From assembly GCA_020638855.1 (NCBI GenBank), contig JACKHT010000009.1:1-64000 (forward strand): DNA of 64,000 bases, in the 5' to 3' direction. Shown piece by piece: positions 7,396-16,447 of the stretch. A model generated the notes under the pieces. The model was not told the DNA's origin. It made no database searches and worked only from the letters and a program-made list of their open reading frames with translations. Source of the stretch: Planctomycetota bacterium. GTDB lineage: Bacteria; Planctomycetota; UBA1135; GCA-002686595. Within the stretch, counting starts at the first letter, position 1; each line of letters starts with the position of its first letter. A program made the translations under genes and the position numbers.

Positions 7396-8798
7396 GGGCG
7401 GAGGCCGGCGCGCAGGACTTCCTCATAGTGGGCGACGAAGCGCTCGGCGGCTTCGGCCCAGGAACAGAGATCGGGCGACGTGGGTTCTAGGGCTTCCAAG
7501 GTTTCGGGGTGGGCCAAGACTTCCCCCAGGCGTTTGGCGAGCGCCGCGGCATCCCCCATGGGGAAGTGCCAACCATCGCGCCCCTCGACGATCAATTCGG
7601 CCATGCCCCCCTGATCCGAAACCAAGCACGGCACGCCCAAGGCCAAGGCCTCGTGCAAGATCAACGGGCGGTTTTCGAACCACATGCTCGGCATCACGAG
7701 CAAGTCGGTCGCGGCCAGCTTGGCGGCCACCTGCTCGCGCGAGAGTCGGCCGGTGACTTCGACGTAGAGCTCGCTGGCGGCGTCTTTGAGCGCTTCCACG
7801 TAGGCCGGAGCATGCTGCAAGGGACCACACAACGACAATTCTCCGCGGCTGCGCAGCGCTGCCGGCAACTGGGCCCAGGCTTCGACCAAAAGGTGCGGGC
7901 CCTTGATCGGGATCATGGTCCCTAGGAACGTGATTTGGAGCGGCGCACCCCGCAAGCGCTCGGGGCGTTCGACGGGTTGGAACTGGTCCAGGTCGACGCC
8001 CGTGGGGCACAGGAAGGTGCGTTCCGCGGGCAAACCGAAGCGCTGCATGCGCTGGGCCAGGAACTGCGAAGGACACAGGAATCGATCGACGTTGTGCACC
8101 ACCGCTTCGAGCAGCCCTGTGCGCCGTTCGCGGGCCAGGCGCTCGAAGCGCTCGGCTTGAGCCGGTTCGACGTCGCCCGGGGTCGGAGTCGCCGTAGCTT
8201 TGGGACTGCCCGCCAAACGCTTGGCCAGGGGGCCCAAGTCGATGCGCGCGACGCTGTGCAGCGCCCCCAGCGCCTTGCCCACGCGCCGTTGCCAGGGCCC
8301 TTGGTTCCACCGATAGTGGGGCAAGCAGGTCCCGCAGCGGCGGGTGTCGACGGTGTGGCACACGCTCCCATCGGCGTGTACGAGCTGCCCCATCGCCGCG
8401 CACTCCAAGTAAAAATCGTGCGGCGTGAACAGGACCGCCCGGGCATAGGCGCGCGCCAAAGGCAAGCAACCGACCGAGAGGTACATCAAGTGGTGGAAGT
8501 GCACCACGTCGGGTCGCACCTCCGCCAAGGCCTCCTCAAACAGCGCATCGATCGCAGGGTGGTTCCAGGTCGCCTCAAAATCCTCGTGGAACAGGTTGTT
8601 CACGATCTCGAACACGCCCAGCCCGCGCCAAGTGCGCCGCAAGAGTTGCAGATCGCGACGCCCCACGCGTTTGTTGGTGTGCAGCACGAAGACTTCGTGC
8701 CCGGCCTCCAAGAGCGCCAGCGCCAACTCCGAAGCGAACACCTCCACCCCCGCAGAGTGCGACGGAGGGAACAGGTGGCTCACCAGAAGGATGCGCAT
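7392..8798 (-). CDS. Glycosyltransferase family 4-type protein, 468 aa
   Basis: This is a GT-B fold retaining glycosyltransferase that would transfer a sugar from a nucleotide donor. The N-terminus MRILLVSHLFPPSHSAGVEV is the usual first strand and acceptor loop. The C-terminal donor domain shows FLGTMIPIKGPHLLVEAW and the E-x7-E motif in FENRPLILHEALALGVP. Between the lobes is a cysteine-containing stretch (CHTVDTRRCGTC) seen in a subset of GT4 enzymes. No membrane segment is apparent, so it should act at the cytoplasmic face on a lipid-linked or other acceptor. Donor and acceptor cannot be told from sequence. It lies 15 bases after the SRPBCC gene and overlaps the HEAT lipoprotein gene. Confidence 0.87.
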   Translation of the reverse strand: MRILLVSHLFPPSHSAGVEVFASELALALLEAGHEVFVLHTNKRVGRRDLQLLRRTWRGLGVFEIVNNLFHEDFEATWNHPAIDALFEEALAEVRPDVVHFHHLMYLSVGCLPLARAYARAVLFTPHDFYLECAAMGQLVHADGSVCHTVDTRRCGTCLPHYRWNQGPWQRRVGKALGALHSVARIDLGPLAKRLAGSPKATATPTPGDVEPAQAERFERLARERRTGLLEAVVHNVDRFLCPSQFLAQRMQRFGLPAERTFLCPTGVDLDQFQPVERPERLRGAPLQITFLGTMIPIKGPHLLVEAWAQLPAALRSRGELSLCGPLQHAPAYVEALKDAASELYVEVTGRLSREQVAAKLAATDLLVMPSMWFENRPLILHEALALGVPCLVSDQGGMAELIVEGRDGWHFPMGDAAALAKRLGEVLAHPETLEALEPTSPDLCSWAEAAERFVAHYEEVLRAGLRP

Positions 8799-8813
8799 GA
8801 TCGCCTCGCGTGG

Positions 8814-9410
8814 CTATTGTTCGCCCGGTTGGGGCTCCGCCGCCGGGGGGGTGCCGTCTTTCGGCTGCAGGGCGGGATCGAGCTTGGGCTCGGTGGCTTC
8901 CACCGCTTGCTTGAGTCCCTGCAAGCTGCGCTCGAAAGTCGGGCCAATCGATTTGTCGGCCAGGAACGCGAAGTAGCGGCTCCACGGGGTCGGCATCTCC
9001 CCCTTGTTGGAAATCGTCACGCGCACGCCTTCAGGGGTGGCTTCGTAGCGCACATCGCCCGTGGTCTGTACGCGGCCCCCATCCATGTCCAAACTATAGG
9101 TGATGCCGTGATCGGGATGGCTGGTGAGGATCGTGAGTTTGGCGGGCTTGATGTCGCCCAAACCACCCCAATGCCAAGCCGATCCGGGGCCTTTTTCGGG
9201 TCCCTCGTAGGTGGACTCGGTTTCGGTGTCGGCCGGCGGTTTGAAGTCGGACCACACGATCCAGGTGTGCAAATCATCCACCTTGGCGTGGATGTCGGCC
9301 ATGGGCGCGTCGATGACCACCGAACGCGAAACTTCGTAGGTCTGGGGCAGGAAGAAGCCCACGAGGTAGCTCACGAGGACCAGCAAGACCAAGGCAAAGA
9401 CGAACTTCAT
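8814..9410 (-). CDS. Membrane-anchored SRPBCC (polyketide cyclase/START-like) protein, 198 aa
   Basis: A single N-terminal hydrophobic segment (FVFALVLLVLVSYLVGFFL) is followed by a helix-grip domain beginning YEVSRSVVIDAPMADIHAKV. That opening, with VVIDAP and a WSDF motif after a short helix, is the standard pattern of SRPBCC/polyketide cyclase-like proteins, which bind small hydrophobic ligands. The C-terminus (about 175-198) is Pro/Glu-rich and probably disordered. It lies inside the glycosyltransferase operon, which hints at lipid or isoprenoid handling, but this is inference from position. Confidence 0.78.
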   Translation of the reverse strand: MKFVFALVLLVLVSYLVGFFLPQTYEVSRSVVIDAPMADIHAKVDDLHTWIVWSDFKPPADTETESTYEGPEKGPGSAWHWGGLGDIKPAKLTILTSHPDHGITYSLDMDGGRVQTTGDVRYEATPEGVRVTISNKGEMPTPWSRYFAFLADKSIGPTFERSLQGLKQAVEATEPKLDPALQPKDGTPPAAEPQPGEQ

Positions 9411-9496
9411 GGGCAGCGATCCTACCCGCCCAGCGGTGGGCTTTCCATCGCGGCCCCCAATCCGGGGCTACCCCGACGCGATCACCTTGGAATGCC

Positions 9497-10585
9497 TTAC
9501 CAGGGCACGTGGCGCGCCAGCGCCCACCAAGCTTGCAACCCCCCATCGAGCAGGCGGACCACGTACCGCATCCAGCCGCTGCGCGCCACCGCAGGCGTCA
9601 CCGTCAGCGGCCCCCCACGCAGCAGGTGCCGGTCCGAGACCGTGGCCTTCGCCCCCAGGCGTCGCCGCTGCGCCAGCGACTCCCCCCACAAACGAAGGAA
9701 CGCCCACTTGCCCGACAACCACGCTCCAAAGGCCCCTTGCTTGATGGCAAAGGCCAACCAAAAGGCTTCGTACAACGCCAGTCCGGGAGCGGATACCAAC
9801 AGGGTGCGCGCGCGATGGCAGCGCATCAGGTACAGCCAGCGGTTGCGTGAGTGGAAGAACACCCGCCGTTTGGGGTAGCTGGGTCCTTCGCGGAACGAAA
9901 TGCCGGCGGTGCCTTCCTCGTGCAACACGATGGCATCCTCGACGCTCAAAATGGCCTGGCCCGTGCGGCGTAGCTTCATCGACAAGTCCAGGTCTTCGAA
10001 CAGGATGAAGTAGCGCTCGTCGTATCCGCCCAGCGCCATGATGCGCGTCTTGTCGAGCAGCAAACAAACCGCGATGGCCACGTCGACGGATTCGATCGCA
10101 TGGCCGACGGCTTCGGCCACCGGCGCGTAGAAGTTGCGCAGCGCAATCAATCCCGCGTAGTGCAGGAAGCCCCCATCGTAGTGCACCCGGCTCGGCTCGC
10201 TGGCGAACACGCTGCGGGGTTGGAGCACCGCGGGACGGCGGACATCGCGAGCGGCTTCGACCAATCGTTCGAGCATGCCCGGGGTGACGATGGCATCGTT
10301 GTCCAGGGTCAACACCCAACGGGACTTGGCCTCGCGCAAGCCTTGGTTGCGCGCCCTGGCGGGGCCCCCGTTGTCGGGCATCGCTATGACGCGCACGCTT
10401 GGGAAGCGCTGCGCCAGGAATTCGCGGCTGCCGTCGGTGGACAGGTTGTCCACAACCACGATCTCCGCCAAGCGATCGCCTTCGGCCACCAAGGCGCTGA
10501 CGCAGCGCTCGAGGTAGGCCATCCCGTTGTAGTTGCAGACCACCGCCGAGATCTGGCCGAGCCGGGGCAAATCGTCTTGGGCCAT
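9497..10585 (-). CDS. Glycosyltransferase family 2 protein, 362 aa
   Basis: The GT-A fold is clear at the N-terminus: ISAVVCNYNGMAYLERCV, the nucleotide-binding strand EIVVVDNLSTDGS, and the metal-binding DxD equivalent in TLDNDAIVTPGML. A further conserved patch, GGYDERYFILFEDLDLSMKL, carries the ED pair expected near the catalytic base. This is the rhamnosyltransferase-like GT2 subgroup (PNNxG is replaced here by PDNGGPARARNQG). It begins 6 bases after the stop of the next GT2 gene upstream, so they share a message. The C-terminal 120 residues contain a weakly hydrophobic region, possibly a membrane-associated helix. Confidence 0.88.
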   Translation of the reverse strand: MAQDDLPRLGQISAVVCNYNGMAYLERCVSALVAEGDRLAEIVVVDNLSTDGSREFLAQRFPSVRVIAMPDNGGPARARNQGLREAKSRWVLTLDNDAIVTPGMLERLVEAARDVRRPAVLQPRSVFASEPSRVHYDGGFLHYAGLIALRNFYAPVAEAVGHAIESVDVAIAVCLLLDKTRIMALGGYDERYFILFEDLDLSMKLRRTGQAILSVEDAIVLHEEGTAGISFREGPSYPKRRVFFHSRNRWLYLMRCHRARTLLVSAPGLALYEAFWLAFAIKQGAFGAWLSGKWAFLRLWGESLAQRRRLGAKATVSDRHLLRGGPLTVTPAVARSGWMRYVVRLLDGGLQAWWALARHVPW

Positions 10586-10591
10586 CGGCGC

Positions 10592-12004
10592 TCAATCCAG
10601 GGGCAATTCGAAGTCCTGGTGCCGCACGGCTTGGCGGCGTTTCAGGCAGTACGGCACGTTGTAGAGCACGCTGGCAGCCGCCTTGATCAGCACCCACCAA
10701 GCGCCCTTGGTTTCGCGCAGCGAGCGCCCAATGCCAATCGTTCCGGTGGCATCGGTGACTTCACCTTTTGCTTCGGTCTCGCTCGAACGCAACAACACCT
10801 TGCGGAAGACCTGCACGGGCATGCGCGCCAAGTCGCCCCATGGCGCGTACTTGAGCATCGACAACCAGGCATTGCGCGCGTGGTAGAACAGGCTGCGCTT
10901 GCCCATCTTGATGCCAAACGGTGTCTTGTGGTAGGCCACGGCTTCGGGGTACTGCAGCACCCGAAAGCCCAAGTTCATCAAGCGACAAGTCAGGTCCCGC
11001 TCGTTGCCATAGATGAACAGACGCTCGTCGTAGCCCCCAGCCGCTTTCAAGGCGGCGGTACGGGCCAAACTCGCGCAGCCCCGGAAAGTACTCATGTAGC
11101 GCTCGGAGTTGATCGCGGGTGAGGTCACGTAGGACTCCGGCATGCCTGGCTCGACGATCTTGGTGGAAACCACCGCAGTGCTCGCGGGCTCCTCCAGCAT
11201 GCGCGATTTGGTCAAGGCCAGCCAGGCTGCGGGCAAAACCACGTCGTCGTCGAGGATCGCCGTCAGATCGGTGTTCGCGCAAGCAAAACCGATGTTGAAC
11301 GTTTCACAGGCCCCGTACCGATCGTTGGGCATGGTGACCACGCGCACGTTCGGAAAGTCCCGGCGCACGCGCGCTACGGTGTCATCCGACGATGCATTGT
11401 CCACCAACACGATTTCGTCAAAGGCCTCGACCTGGGCGCGCAGGGCTTCCAGGTTGGCGCACACATCGTCGGCCTTGTTCCAGGTGCTCACCACCGCCGT
11501 CGCCGTGGGTCGATCGCCCTCGGGCCGCAACCTGCGACGCAACTTGGGCAAGGCCCGTTTCGACGGCAACACCAAGGGAGCGGGCAAGTCGCGCTCGGCG
11601 GGAGGATCGAGCAACACCACTTGGCAGTCGGGCGCCAGGCTGGCTGCCGAGAGCGCCGCCCAACACAGGGCGTTGCGGTCATCGATCGCATCACGTCCGG
11701 TGAGGGTGTTCGCGCACTCCAACACCAACCAATCAGGTCCCACGTGCTGGAAGAACTCGCGCAGGGTCTCCACCAAGCGCGGTTGCCCCGCCAGCGAACC
11801 CGCTTCCCAACCGGCGCAGTTCCAGTGGGCCTCTTCGAGAGCCGACTCTTGCTTCGGATCGCGGGCCCGCGAACTCCACACGTGCAGGTGCGCCCCCCAC
11901 AACTTGGCAATCAGCGCCCCGTGCAAGCGCAGGGCACCTTCGGTTCCTTCGCAGGTCAGGAACAACACCCGCTGGGGGCTGGCCAGGGTTTCGATTTCGG
12001 ACAC
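10592..12004 (-). CDS. Glycosyltransferase family 2 protein with extra N-terminal domain, 470 aa
   Basis: The C-terminal 310 residues form a GT2 domain: TATAVVSTWNKADDVCANLE, EIVLVDNASSDDT, the metal-binding ILDDDVVLPAAW, and GGYDERLFIYGNERDLTCRL. The first 160 or so residues form a separate alpha/beta-looking domain (RVLFLTCEGTEGALRLHGAL and later PDWLVLECANTLTGRDA) that I cannot name. The start is uncertain. I use the GTG at 12004, 13 bases after the stop of the upstream gene, because the longer open frame runs through that gene. No good ribosome-binding site is visible. It is closely related in layout to the GT2 gene at 9497-10585 and probably arose by duplication, with the extra domain gained or retained. 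Confidence 0.8.
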   Translation of the reverse strand: MSEIETLASPQRVLFLTCEGTEGALRLHGALIAKLWGAHLHVWSSRARDPKQESALEEAHWNCAGWEAGSLAGQPRLVETLREFFQHVGPDWLVLECANTLTGRDAIDDRNALCWAALSAASLAPDCQVVLLDPPAERDLPAPLVLPSKRALPKLRRRLRPEGDRPTATAVVSTWNKADDVCANLEALRAQVEAFDEIVLVDNASSDDTVARVRRDFPNVRVVTMPNDRYGACETFNIGFACANTDLTAILDDDVVLPAAWLALTKSRMLEEPASTAVVSTKIVEPGMPESYVTSPAINSERYMSTFRGCASLARTAALKAAGGYDERLFIYGNERDLTCRLMNLGFRVLQYPEAVAYHKTPFGIKMGKRSLFYHARNAWLSMLKYAPWGDLARMPVQVFRKVLLRSSETEAKGEVTDATGTIGIGRSLRETKGAWWVLIKAAASVLYNVPYCLKRRQAVRHQDFELPLD

Positions 12005-12017
12005 GGCGTGCGAGACG

Positions 12018-13142
12018 TTAGGCCAAAAGGGCGTGCCGATACAACTCGGCGAGGCTTTCGGCGGCGGATTGGGCACAAGGGATCCTATCCGGCACGGCCG
12101 CTTGGGCGCACTGCAAGCCGCTGGGGTTTTCCAAATGCCCCAAGAACGCCACGGCCCAAGCCTCCACATCCCCCGGGGGCAGGATCTGGATCGGGCCGGC
12201 TCCGTAGCGCTCCAGGGCGGAGCCACTCTCGCAGGCCATGACCGGTAGTCCCAGGGCCAGAGCCTCTTCCAGGGCAAAGGGATAGGCCCCCGGGTCCATT
12301 CCCGGCAGGGCCGCCACGTGGCAAGTGCTCGCCACCCGGGCCAAAGCTCCCGACTCGAGCCGCCCGGCCATCGCCATCGGCACCCGGTGCGACATGCGAG
12401 CCAAGTCCCCGGCGCGCCCTTCGGGGCCGCGCGGGCCAAAGCAGCACAGCTGAACACGGTCTTGGGGCAAGCGGTCCAACGCGGCGATCAGCTCCTCAAT
12501 CCCGCTCTCGGGGGTGCGCGGACCCAGGTGCAAAATCCGCAGCGGCCCTTCCCCATTCCAACTACGCGCCCGGCTCAGGCCTTGGGGGTAGCCATGGAAC
12601 AGCCCCGGCTCCTGGATGCGGGTGCGGTTGGCATCCAAACGGAAGCGGTCGGCGAGCCGAACCAGAAGCGTGCGGCTGGGCACCAGAACCAGAGCCGCCG
12701 CATCAAGCCCCGCCTGCCAAGCGGCGTCGTCGCCCGCGGGCATGTCGAGCATGGACAGCACCACCGGAACCAGCGGAGCCAAACTCGTCGTCCAGTCCGG
12801 ACTTGCGGTCGGGTTCGCCAGCCCCTTCGAAGCAAACGTGTGCGCCAGGTGCGCATGGCCGAGCGCTTGGCGCCAAAGCGCTTGCGCGCTGGGCGCAGGA
12901 TGGCCGTCTGCGAGCACCAAACGGCGCACGGTCAGTCCCCCGCGCAACTCCTCGTACACCCCACTGGTTTGGGACGGATCCACCTCGGGGCAAATCACGT
13001 GCACGCCGTGACCGAACGCGGCCAAGGAACGGGCCAGGCTGGGCACCATGTGCGACATCAAAACGCCCGATCCCTGGGCATCGTCCGCGACGATCAGAGC
13101 GATGTGGAGGCCGGCGGGTTGGCTAGGCTTGTGGTGGTTCAA
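12018..13142 (-). CDS. Glycosyltransferase family 4/1-type protein, 374 aa
   Basis: The frame begins with a GT-B first strand, LHIALIVADDAQGSGVLMSH, and continues through an alpha/beta N-terminal lobe. The C-terminal lobe has LRILHLGPRTPESGIEELIA and a PFALEEALALGLPVMACESG segment, matching the second half of the GT4 E-x7-E region. No ATG fits the expected N-terminus. I chose the TTG at 13142 (MNHHKPSQPAG...), about 10 residues before the first strand. Upstream in-frame starts would add about 70 residues of arginine-rich sequence that looks non-coding. It appears to be the first gene of the 13.1-5.7 kb minus-strand operon, so its promoter should lie in 13143-13499. Confidence 0.75.
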   Translation of the reverse strand: MNHHKPSQPAGLHIALIVADDAQGSGVLMSHMVPSLARSLAAFGHGVHVICPEVDPSQTSGVYEELRGGLTVRRLVLADGHPAPSAQALWRQALGHAHLAHTFASKGLANPTASPDWTTSLAPLVPVVLSMLDMPAGDDAAWQAGLDAAALVLVPSRTLLVRLADRFRLDANRTRIQEPGLFHGYPQGLSRARSWNGEGPLRILHLGPRTPESGIEELIAALDRLPQDRVQLCCFGPRGPEGRAGDLARMSHRVPMAMAGRLESGALARVASTCHVAALPGMDPGAYPFALEEALALGLPVMACESGSALERYGAGPIQILPPGDVEAWAVAFLGHLENPSGLQCAQAAVPDRIPCAQSAAESLAELYRHALLA

Positions 13143-13499
13143 GGCAGGTTGCAGTCGGGTTCGTTTCCGAACCGAGCAAGCTGGCCCTGCCCGGACCCTT
13201 CCCTTCGGCAAGCGCTTGCACGAAAGTGGAAGCCCAGTGCCATCCTTGTGTTGCAAACCTTGCCTGTGCACACCTTTGGTGCACATGCGGGGTTCACGAG
13301 TGCGTTGGCGCCCCGAATGGAGCCGACTCGGAACAAGTGGTACGCCCAAAGGTTAGGAATCCGCAAACCATGCGGACACGCCCCTTTTCCGACCTCCTAG
13401 CGAGCTAGGAAACCTCCGGTGCGGGCGAAGATTGCGGTCAGCCACAGGGCAGACTTTGCACCGATTGGGCCTTCCACCGATGAGGCTTCGCCGCCCGGC
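13143..13499. other. Intergenic region upstream of the glycosyltransferase operon
   Basis: No convincing gene is present. Three small inverted repeats stand out: TCCGCA-AACCA-TGCGGA (13360-13376), TCCTAG-CGAG-CTAGGA (13395-13410), and an imperfect GTGCAC...GGTGCAC around 13265-13285. None is followed by a T-run. The region must contain the 3' end of the lipoprotein message and the promoter of the operon starting at 13142. I could not pick a promoter with confidence. Confidence 0.45.
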
Positions 13500-13961
13500 T
13501 TACTGGCCGGCCTTATCGGCCGGGTCCACGTACGAATGCACATACTGCAGGATGCGCTTGGCGATGGCCGGCTGGTCCTCGTCGCGTTCCCACTTGGCGC
13601 TGCCTTCCAAGAGGGGGCGGATCGACTCGTTGGTTTCACGGTGGATGCGCAGACGGACTATCGAAGTGCCCTTCTCGTGGCCGGGGCCGAAGGTGAGGAT
13701 GGCCCGTTCGCGGTAGCCCTTGCCCTTGAACGGCGAAGCGCTCACGCGCCAAGCGCTCTCGATGGTTCCATCGCCCGGGTTGGCCCCCGTCCCGACGCGG
13801 AAGCCCTCTTTCTCGAGCGCGAACACCACACCTTCAAAGAGCACCTTTTGGTTGATGATCCGCAGTTCGGACTCCTCCCACTGGTCGGGAATCGACTTGT
13901 GGAACAAATGGCAGGAGCTCAGGGCCAGGAGCGCGAGCAAAACAATGCTGACGAAACGCAT
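13500..13961 (-). CDS. Small predicted lipoprotein, 153 aa
   Basis: The start at 13961 gives MRFVSIVLLALLALSSC, a lipoprotein signal with Cys17; a start 7 codons earlier would overlap der. The mature part (about 25-150) is a small mixed domain with WEESELRIINQKVLFEGVVF near its start and ERAILTFGPGHEKGTSIVRL in the middle. I do not recognise the family. The gene lies 4 bases after the der stop codon, so it is very likely co-transcribed with der, although a functional link to ribosome assembly is not obvious. Confidence 0.75.
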   Translation of the reverse strand: MRFVSIVLLALLALSSCHLFHKSIPDQWEESELRIINQKVLFEGVVFALEKEGFRVGTGANPGDGTIESAWRVSASPFKGKGYRERAILTFGPGHEKGTSIVRLRIHRETNESIRPLLEGSAKWERDEDQPAIAKRILQYVHSYVDPADKAGQ

Positions 13962-13965
13962 GGAA

Positions 13966-15327
13966 TCAGGTTTTGGGTTCAAACTCGTCGGAAGAGTCGC
14001 GCAAAACGATGCGCACGGGAACTTCTGCGAAGGGCAATTCCTCGCGGATGCGGTTCTGCAAGTAGCGGATGTAGTCCTTGCTGATCAAGTTCTTGTCGTT
14101 GACGAACAGAATGAACGTCGGCGGCGAAGACTCGGCCTGGGTCGCGTAGCGCATCCGCACGCGGTAGCCGCGCGACGAGGGGCTGCGGGCTTCGAGGGCT
14201 TTTTCGAGCACTCGGTTGAGCTCGCCGGTGGGTACCCGGTACGCGGCCTGCTCCACCAACTCCTTGCCGAGGCGCAAAAGCTGGTCGGCGCGCTCGTTGT
14301 TCTTCGCGGAAAGGAACAGGATCGGGGCAAAGAACAAGCCCGGCAACTCCTTGTCGAGGTAATCGCGGAAGTCCTCGGGGCTCAGATCCTTGACCAAGTC
14401 CCATTTGTTGGCCGCCAAAATCACCGGCTTGTGGTGGTCGACCACGTAGCGCGCCAGGCGCTTTTCGATCGAGGAGATCGGCTCGGTCACGTCGAACATC
14501 AAGATCACGACGTCGGCCCGCCGAACGGTCTTGCGGCTGCGAGCCTCGGAGAAGAACTCGACCGCGTCGGCGACCTTGCTGGGCTTGCGCAAGCCGGCAC
14601 TGTCGATGGCGATGAAGGTCTCGCCCCCCCGCTCGAACAACACGTCGACTGCATCGCGGGTGGTTCCGGGGACCTCCGACACGATCATACGCTCCTCGCG
14701 CGCCCATTGGTTGATCAGCGTGGACTTGCCCGCATTGCGCCGACCGACCACGGCCAGCTTCATCGAGTTGCGTTCCTCGGGGCGTTCGCTGGGAGCGCCG
14801 GGGAGCCGCTGCAGCATGGCTTCGTACAGGGGGTGCAGACCCAACCCGTTCTGCGCGCTGATGCCGAACAACTCTTCGCCCACGCCGAGCCGGTAGAAAA
14901 CATCCACATCCCACTCGAGTTGGCGCCCTTCGTTCTTGTTGACCACCAAGAGCACCGGGATGGGCAGGCCACGCAGGCGACGCGCCACTTCTTGGTCAAG
15001 CGGGGTGAGTCCATCGCGGACGTCGACCACGAACAAAACCAAGTCGGCCGCATGCAGCGCGGTTTGGATCTGGCTCTCCACGTGGGGTCCTAGGTCATCG
15101 CGGTCGACGATGCCCACACCACCCGTATCGATGACTTCAATCCAGCGCGGGCCATCGTCGGACGGCAGGCGCACAGGCACGGAAACGCGATCGCGGGTCA
15201 CACCGGCGGTCGGCTCAACGATCGCCACCCGGCTGCCGCACATGCGGTTGAGAAGGGTGGATTTGCCCACGTTGGGGCGACCGACGATGGCCACCCGAGG
15301 GAGGGAATGGGACGGACTGGTGGACAT
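13966..15327 (-). CDS. der: Ribosome biogenesis GTPase Der (EngA), 453 aa
   Basis: Der is an essential GTPase with two tandem G domains that assists late 50S subunit assembly. The first domain starts at residue about 10 with VAIVGRPNVGKSTLLN and has DTGG and the NKNE form of the NKxD motif. The second has VVGRRNAGKSTLINQW, then DSAG and NKWD. The C-terminal KH-like domain follows (about 370-453), with a typical FILFVNDKNLISKDYIRYL segment. The length is normal for the family. In the first domain the G4 motif reads NKNE rather than NKxD, which still has an acidic residue. The ATG at 15327 directly precedes the G1 region. The longer upstream frame is Pro/Arg-rich and non-coding in appearance. 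Confidence 0.96.
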   Translation of the reverse strand: MSTSPSHSLPRVAIVGRPNVGKSTLLNRMCGSRVAIVEPTAGVTRDRVSVPVRLPSDDGPRWIEVIDTGGVGIVDRDDLGPHVESQIQTALHAADLVLFVVDVRDGLTPLDQEVARRLRGLPIPVLLVVNKNEGRQLEWDVDVFYRLGVGEELFGISAQNGLGLHPLYEAMLQRLPGAPSERPEERNSMKLAVVGRRNAGKSTLINQWAREERMIVSEVPGTTRDAVDVLFERGGETFIAIDSAGLRKPSKVADAVEFFSEARSRKTVRRADVVILMFDVTEPISSIEKRLARYVVDHHKPVILAANKWDLVKDLSPEDFRDYLDKELPGLFFAPILFLSAKNNERADQLLRLGKELVEQAAYRVPTGELNRVLEKALEARSPSSRGYRVRMRYATQAESSPPTFILFVNDKNLISKDYIRYLQNRIREELPFAEVPVRIVLRDSSDEFEPKT

Positions 15328-15547
15328 GGGGCTGGGGGCGGACGCCGAGGAGTTCTCGGCCCGCGGGTGGGAGGCTAGCACAATTTGGTTCCTGCGCGCG
15401 GGGAGAGGCCGTAGTGGCCCCGAATCCCCGGTACGAGCTGGGCGTCGCGCGGCTGAAAGTGGTGGAAGAGGAGTGGTGGAAGGTGGGAAGCGGGTGGATC
15501 CGGCCCGGCGAGCGGGCGAAGGGTTGGATGGCGATCGGCGGAGCGGT

Positions 15548-16363
15548 CTAGGGAATGCCCAAGAAGCGATGCACCTGCGGAACAACGCGGACTTCGAGCT
15601 CCAAATCGCGAGCCTGTTCGAGGACCTCCACCAGAAGTTCGGAGCTGGGGGCCTGCACTCCGGCCATGGGCGTGGCTGGTTGCAGATACAGCGGTATGCG
15701 GGGTGCGAGTTTGGCCAAGTCCTCGAGCAGCGGTTCGTAGGCTTCGACCTCACGCCCTCCCGCCACCACGATCTTGGCGCAAGCGTCCTTGGTCGCGATC
15801 AAGTGCAAGCAAGCCCTGCGCGCGGCTTGCCATTCGATTCCATCGCGGGGAACCTGCGCCTGACCCGGACGGCCCTCGTCCCATTGCGGCGGGTCCATAT
15901 CGGCGGGCAGTTTGAGGTCCAGACTCACGTGCTGGACCGCGGCGAGCACCGCTTGCAACGCTTCCGGATGGGCACCCGCCGTCTCCAGATGGATGGGTCG
16001 ATCGCCCACCATCGAAGCCAGCCCCAACACAAACTCGGGCCACAACAAGGGCTCACCGCCGGTGATGCTGATCGGTCGGGGTTCGCCAGGTTCCACCGCA
16101 CCCACCCAAGTCAACGCGTCCAGGGGCGACGCCCAGGCCGGCTCGCGGCGAGTTCCTTCGCGCGCATCGATGCGCGCCTGGGCACCGGTACGCAACTTCC
16201 AGGAACCCGGCGTATCGCACCACTGACAACGCAGCGGGCAACCGGCCAAACGCAAGAACACCTGGGGCTGTCCCACGTACTTGCCTTCGCCCTGGATGGA
16301 GGCGAACACTTCGAGCACGGGTGCCTCGCGCTCATCCCGTACTCGAACCCAATCCGATTGCAT
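15548..16363 (-). CDS. queE: 7-carboxy-7-deazaguanine synthase-like radical SAM protein (QueE), 271 aa
   Basis: QueE converts 6-carboxytetrahydropterin to 7-carboxy-7-deazaguanine, a step toward queuosine and other 7-deazapurines. The opening LEVFASIQGEGKYVGQPQVF is the family hallmark. The radical-SAM cluster ligands form C-x3-C-x2-C (Cys42, Cys46, Cys49 in CPLRCQWC), followed by the SAM-binding SITGGEPLL at about residue 99. I chose the ATG at 16363 because AAGGGG lies 8 bases before it; a GTG at 16411 is an alternative. No other queuosine genes are in this window. A role in other deazapurine chemistry cannot be excluded. Confidence 0.88.
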   Translation of the reverse strand: MQSDWVRVRDEREAPVLEVFASIQGEGKYVGQPQVFLRLAGCPLRCQWCDTPGSWKLRTGAQARIDAREGTRREPAWASPLDALTWVGAVEPGEPRPISITGGEPLLWPEFVLGLASMVGDRPIHLETAGAHPEALQAVLAAVQHVSLDLKLPADMDPPQWDEGRPGQAQVPRDGIEWQAARRACLHLIATKDACAKIVVAGGREVEAYEPLLEDLAKLAPRIPLYLQPATPMAGVQAPSSELLVEVLEQARDLELEVRVVPQVHRFLGIP

Positions 16364-16447
16364 GGCGGGAACCCCTTGGGGTCGTGGCCGAAACGCGAGA
16401 TCCGGCATCACCCCTGGGTGATGCTGAAAGGCCGCAGGCGACGAGGC

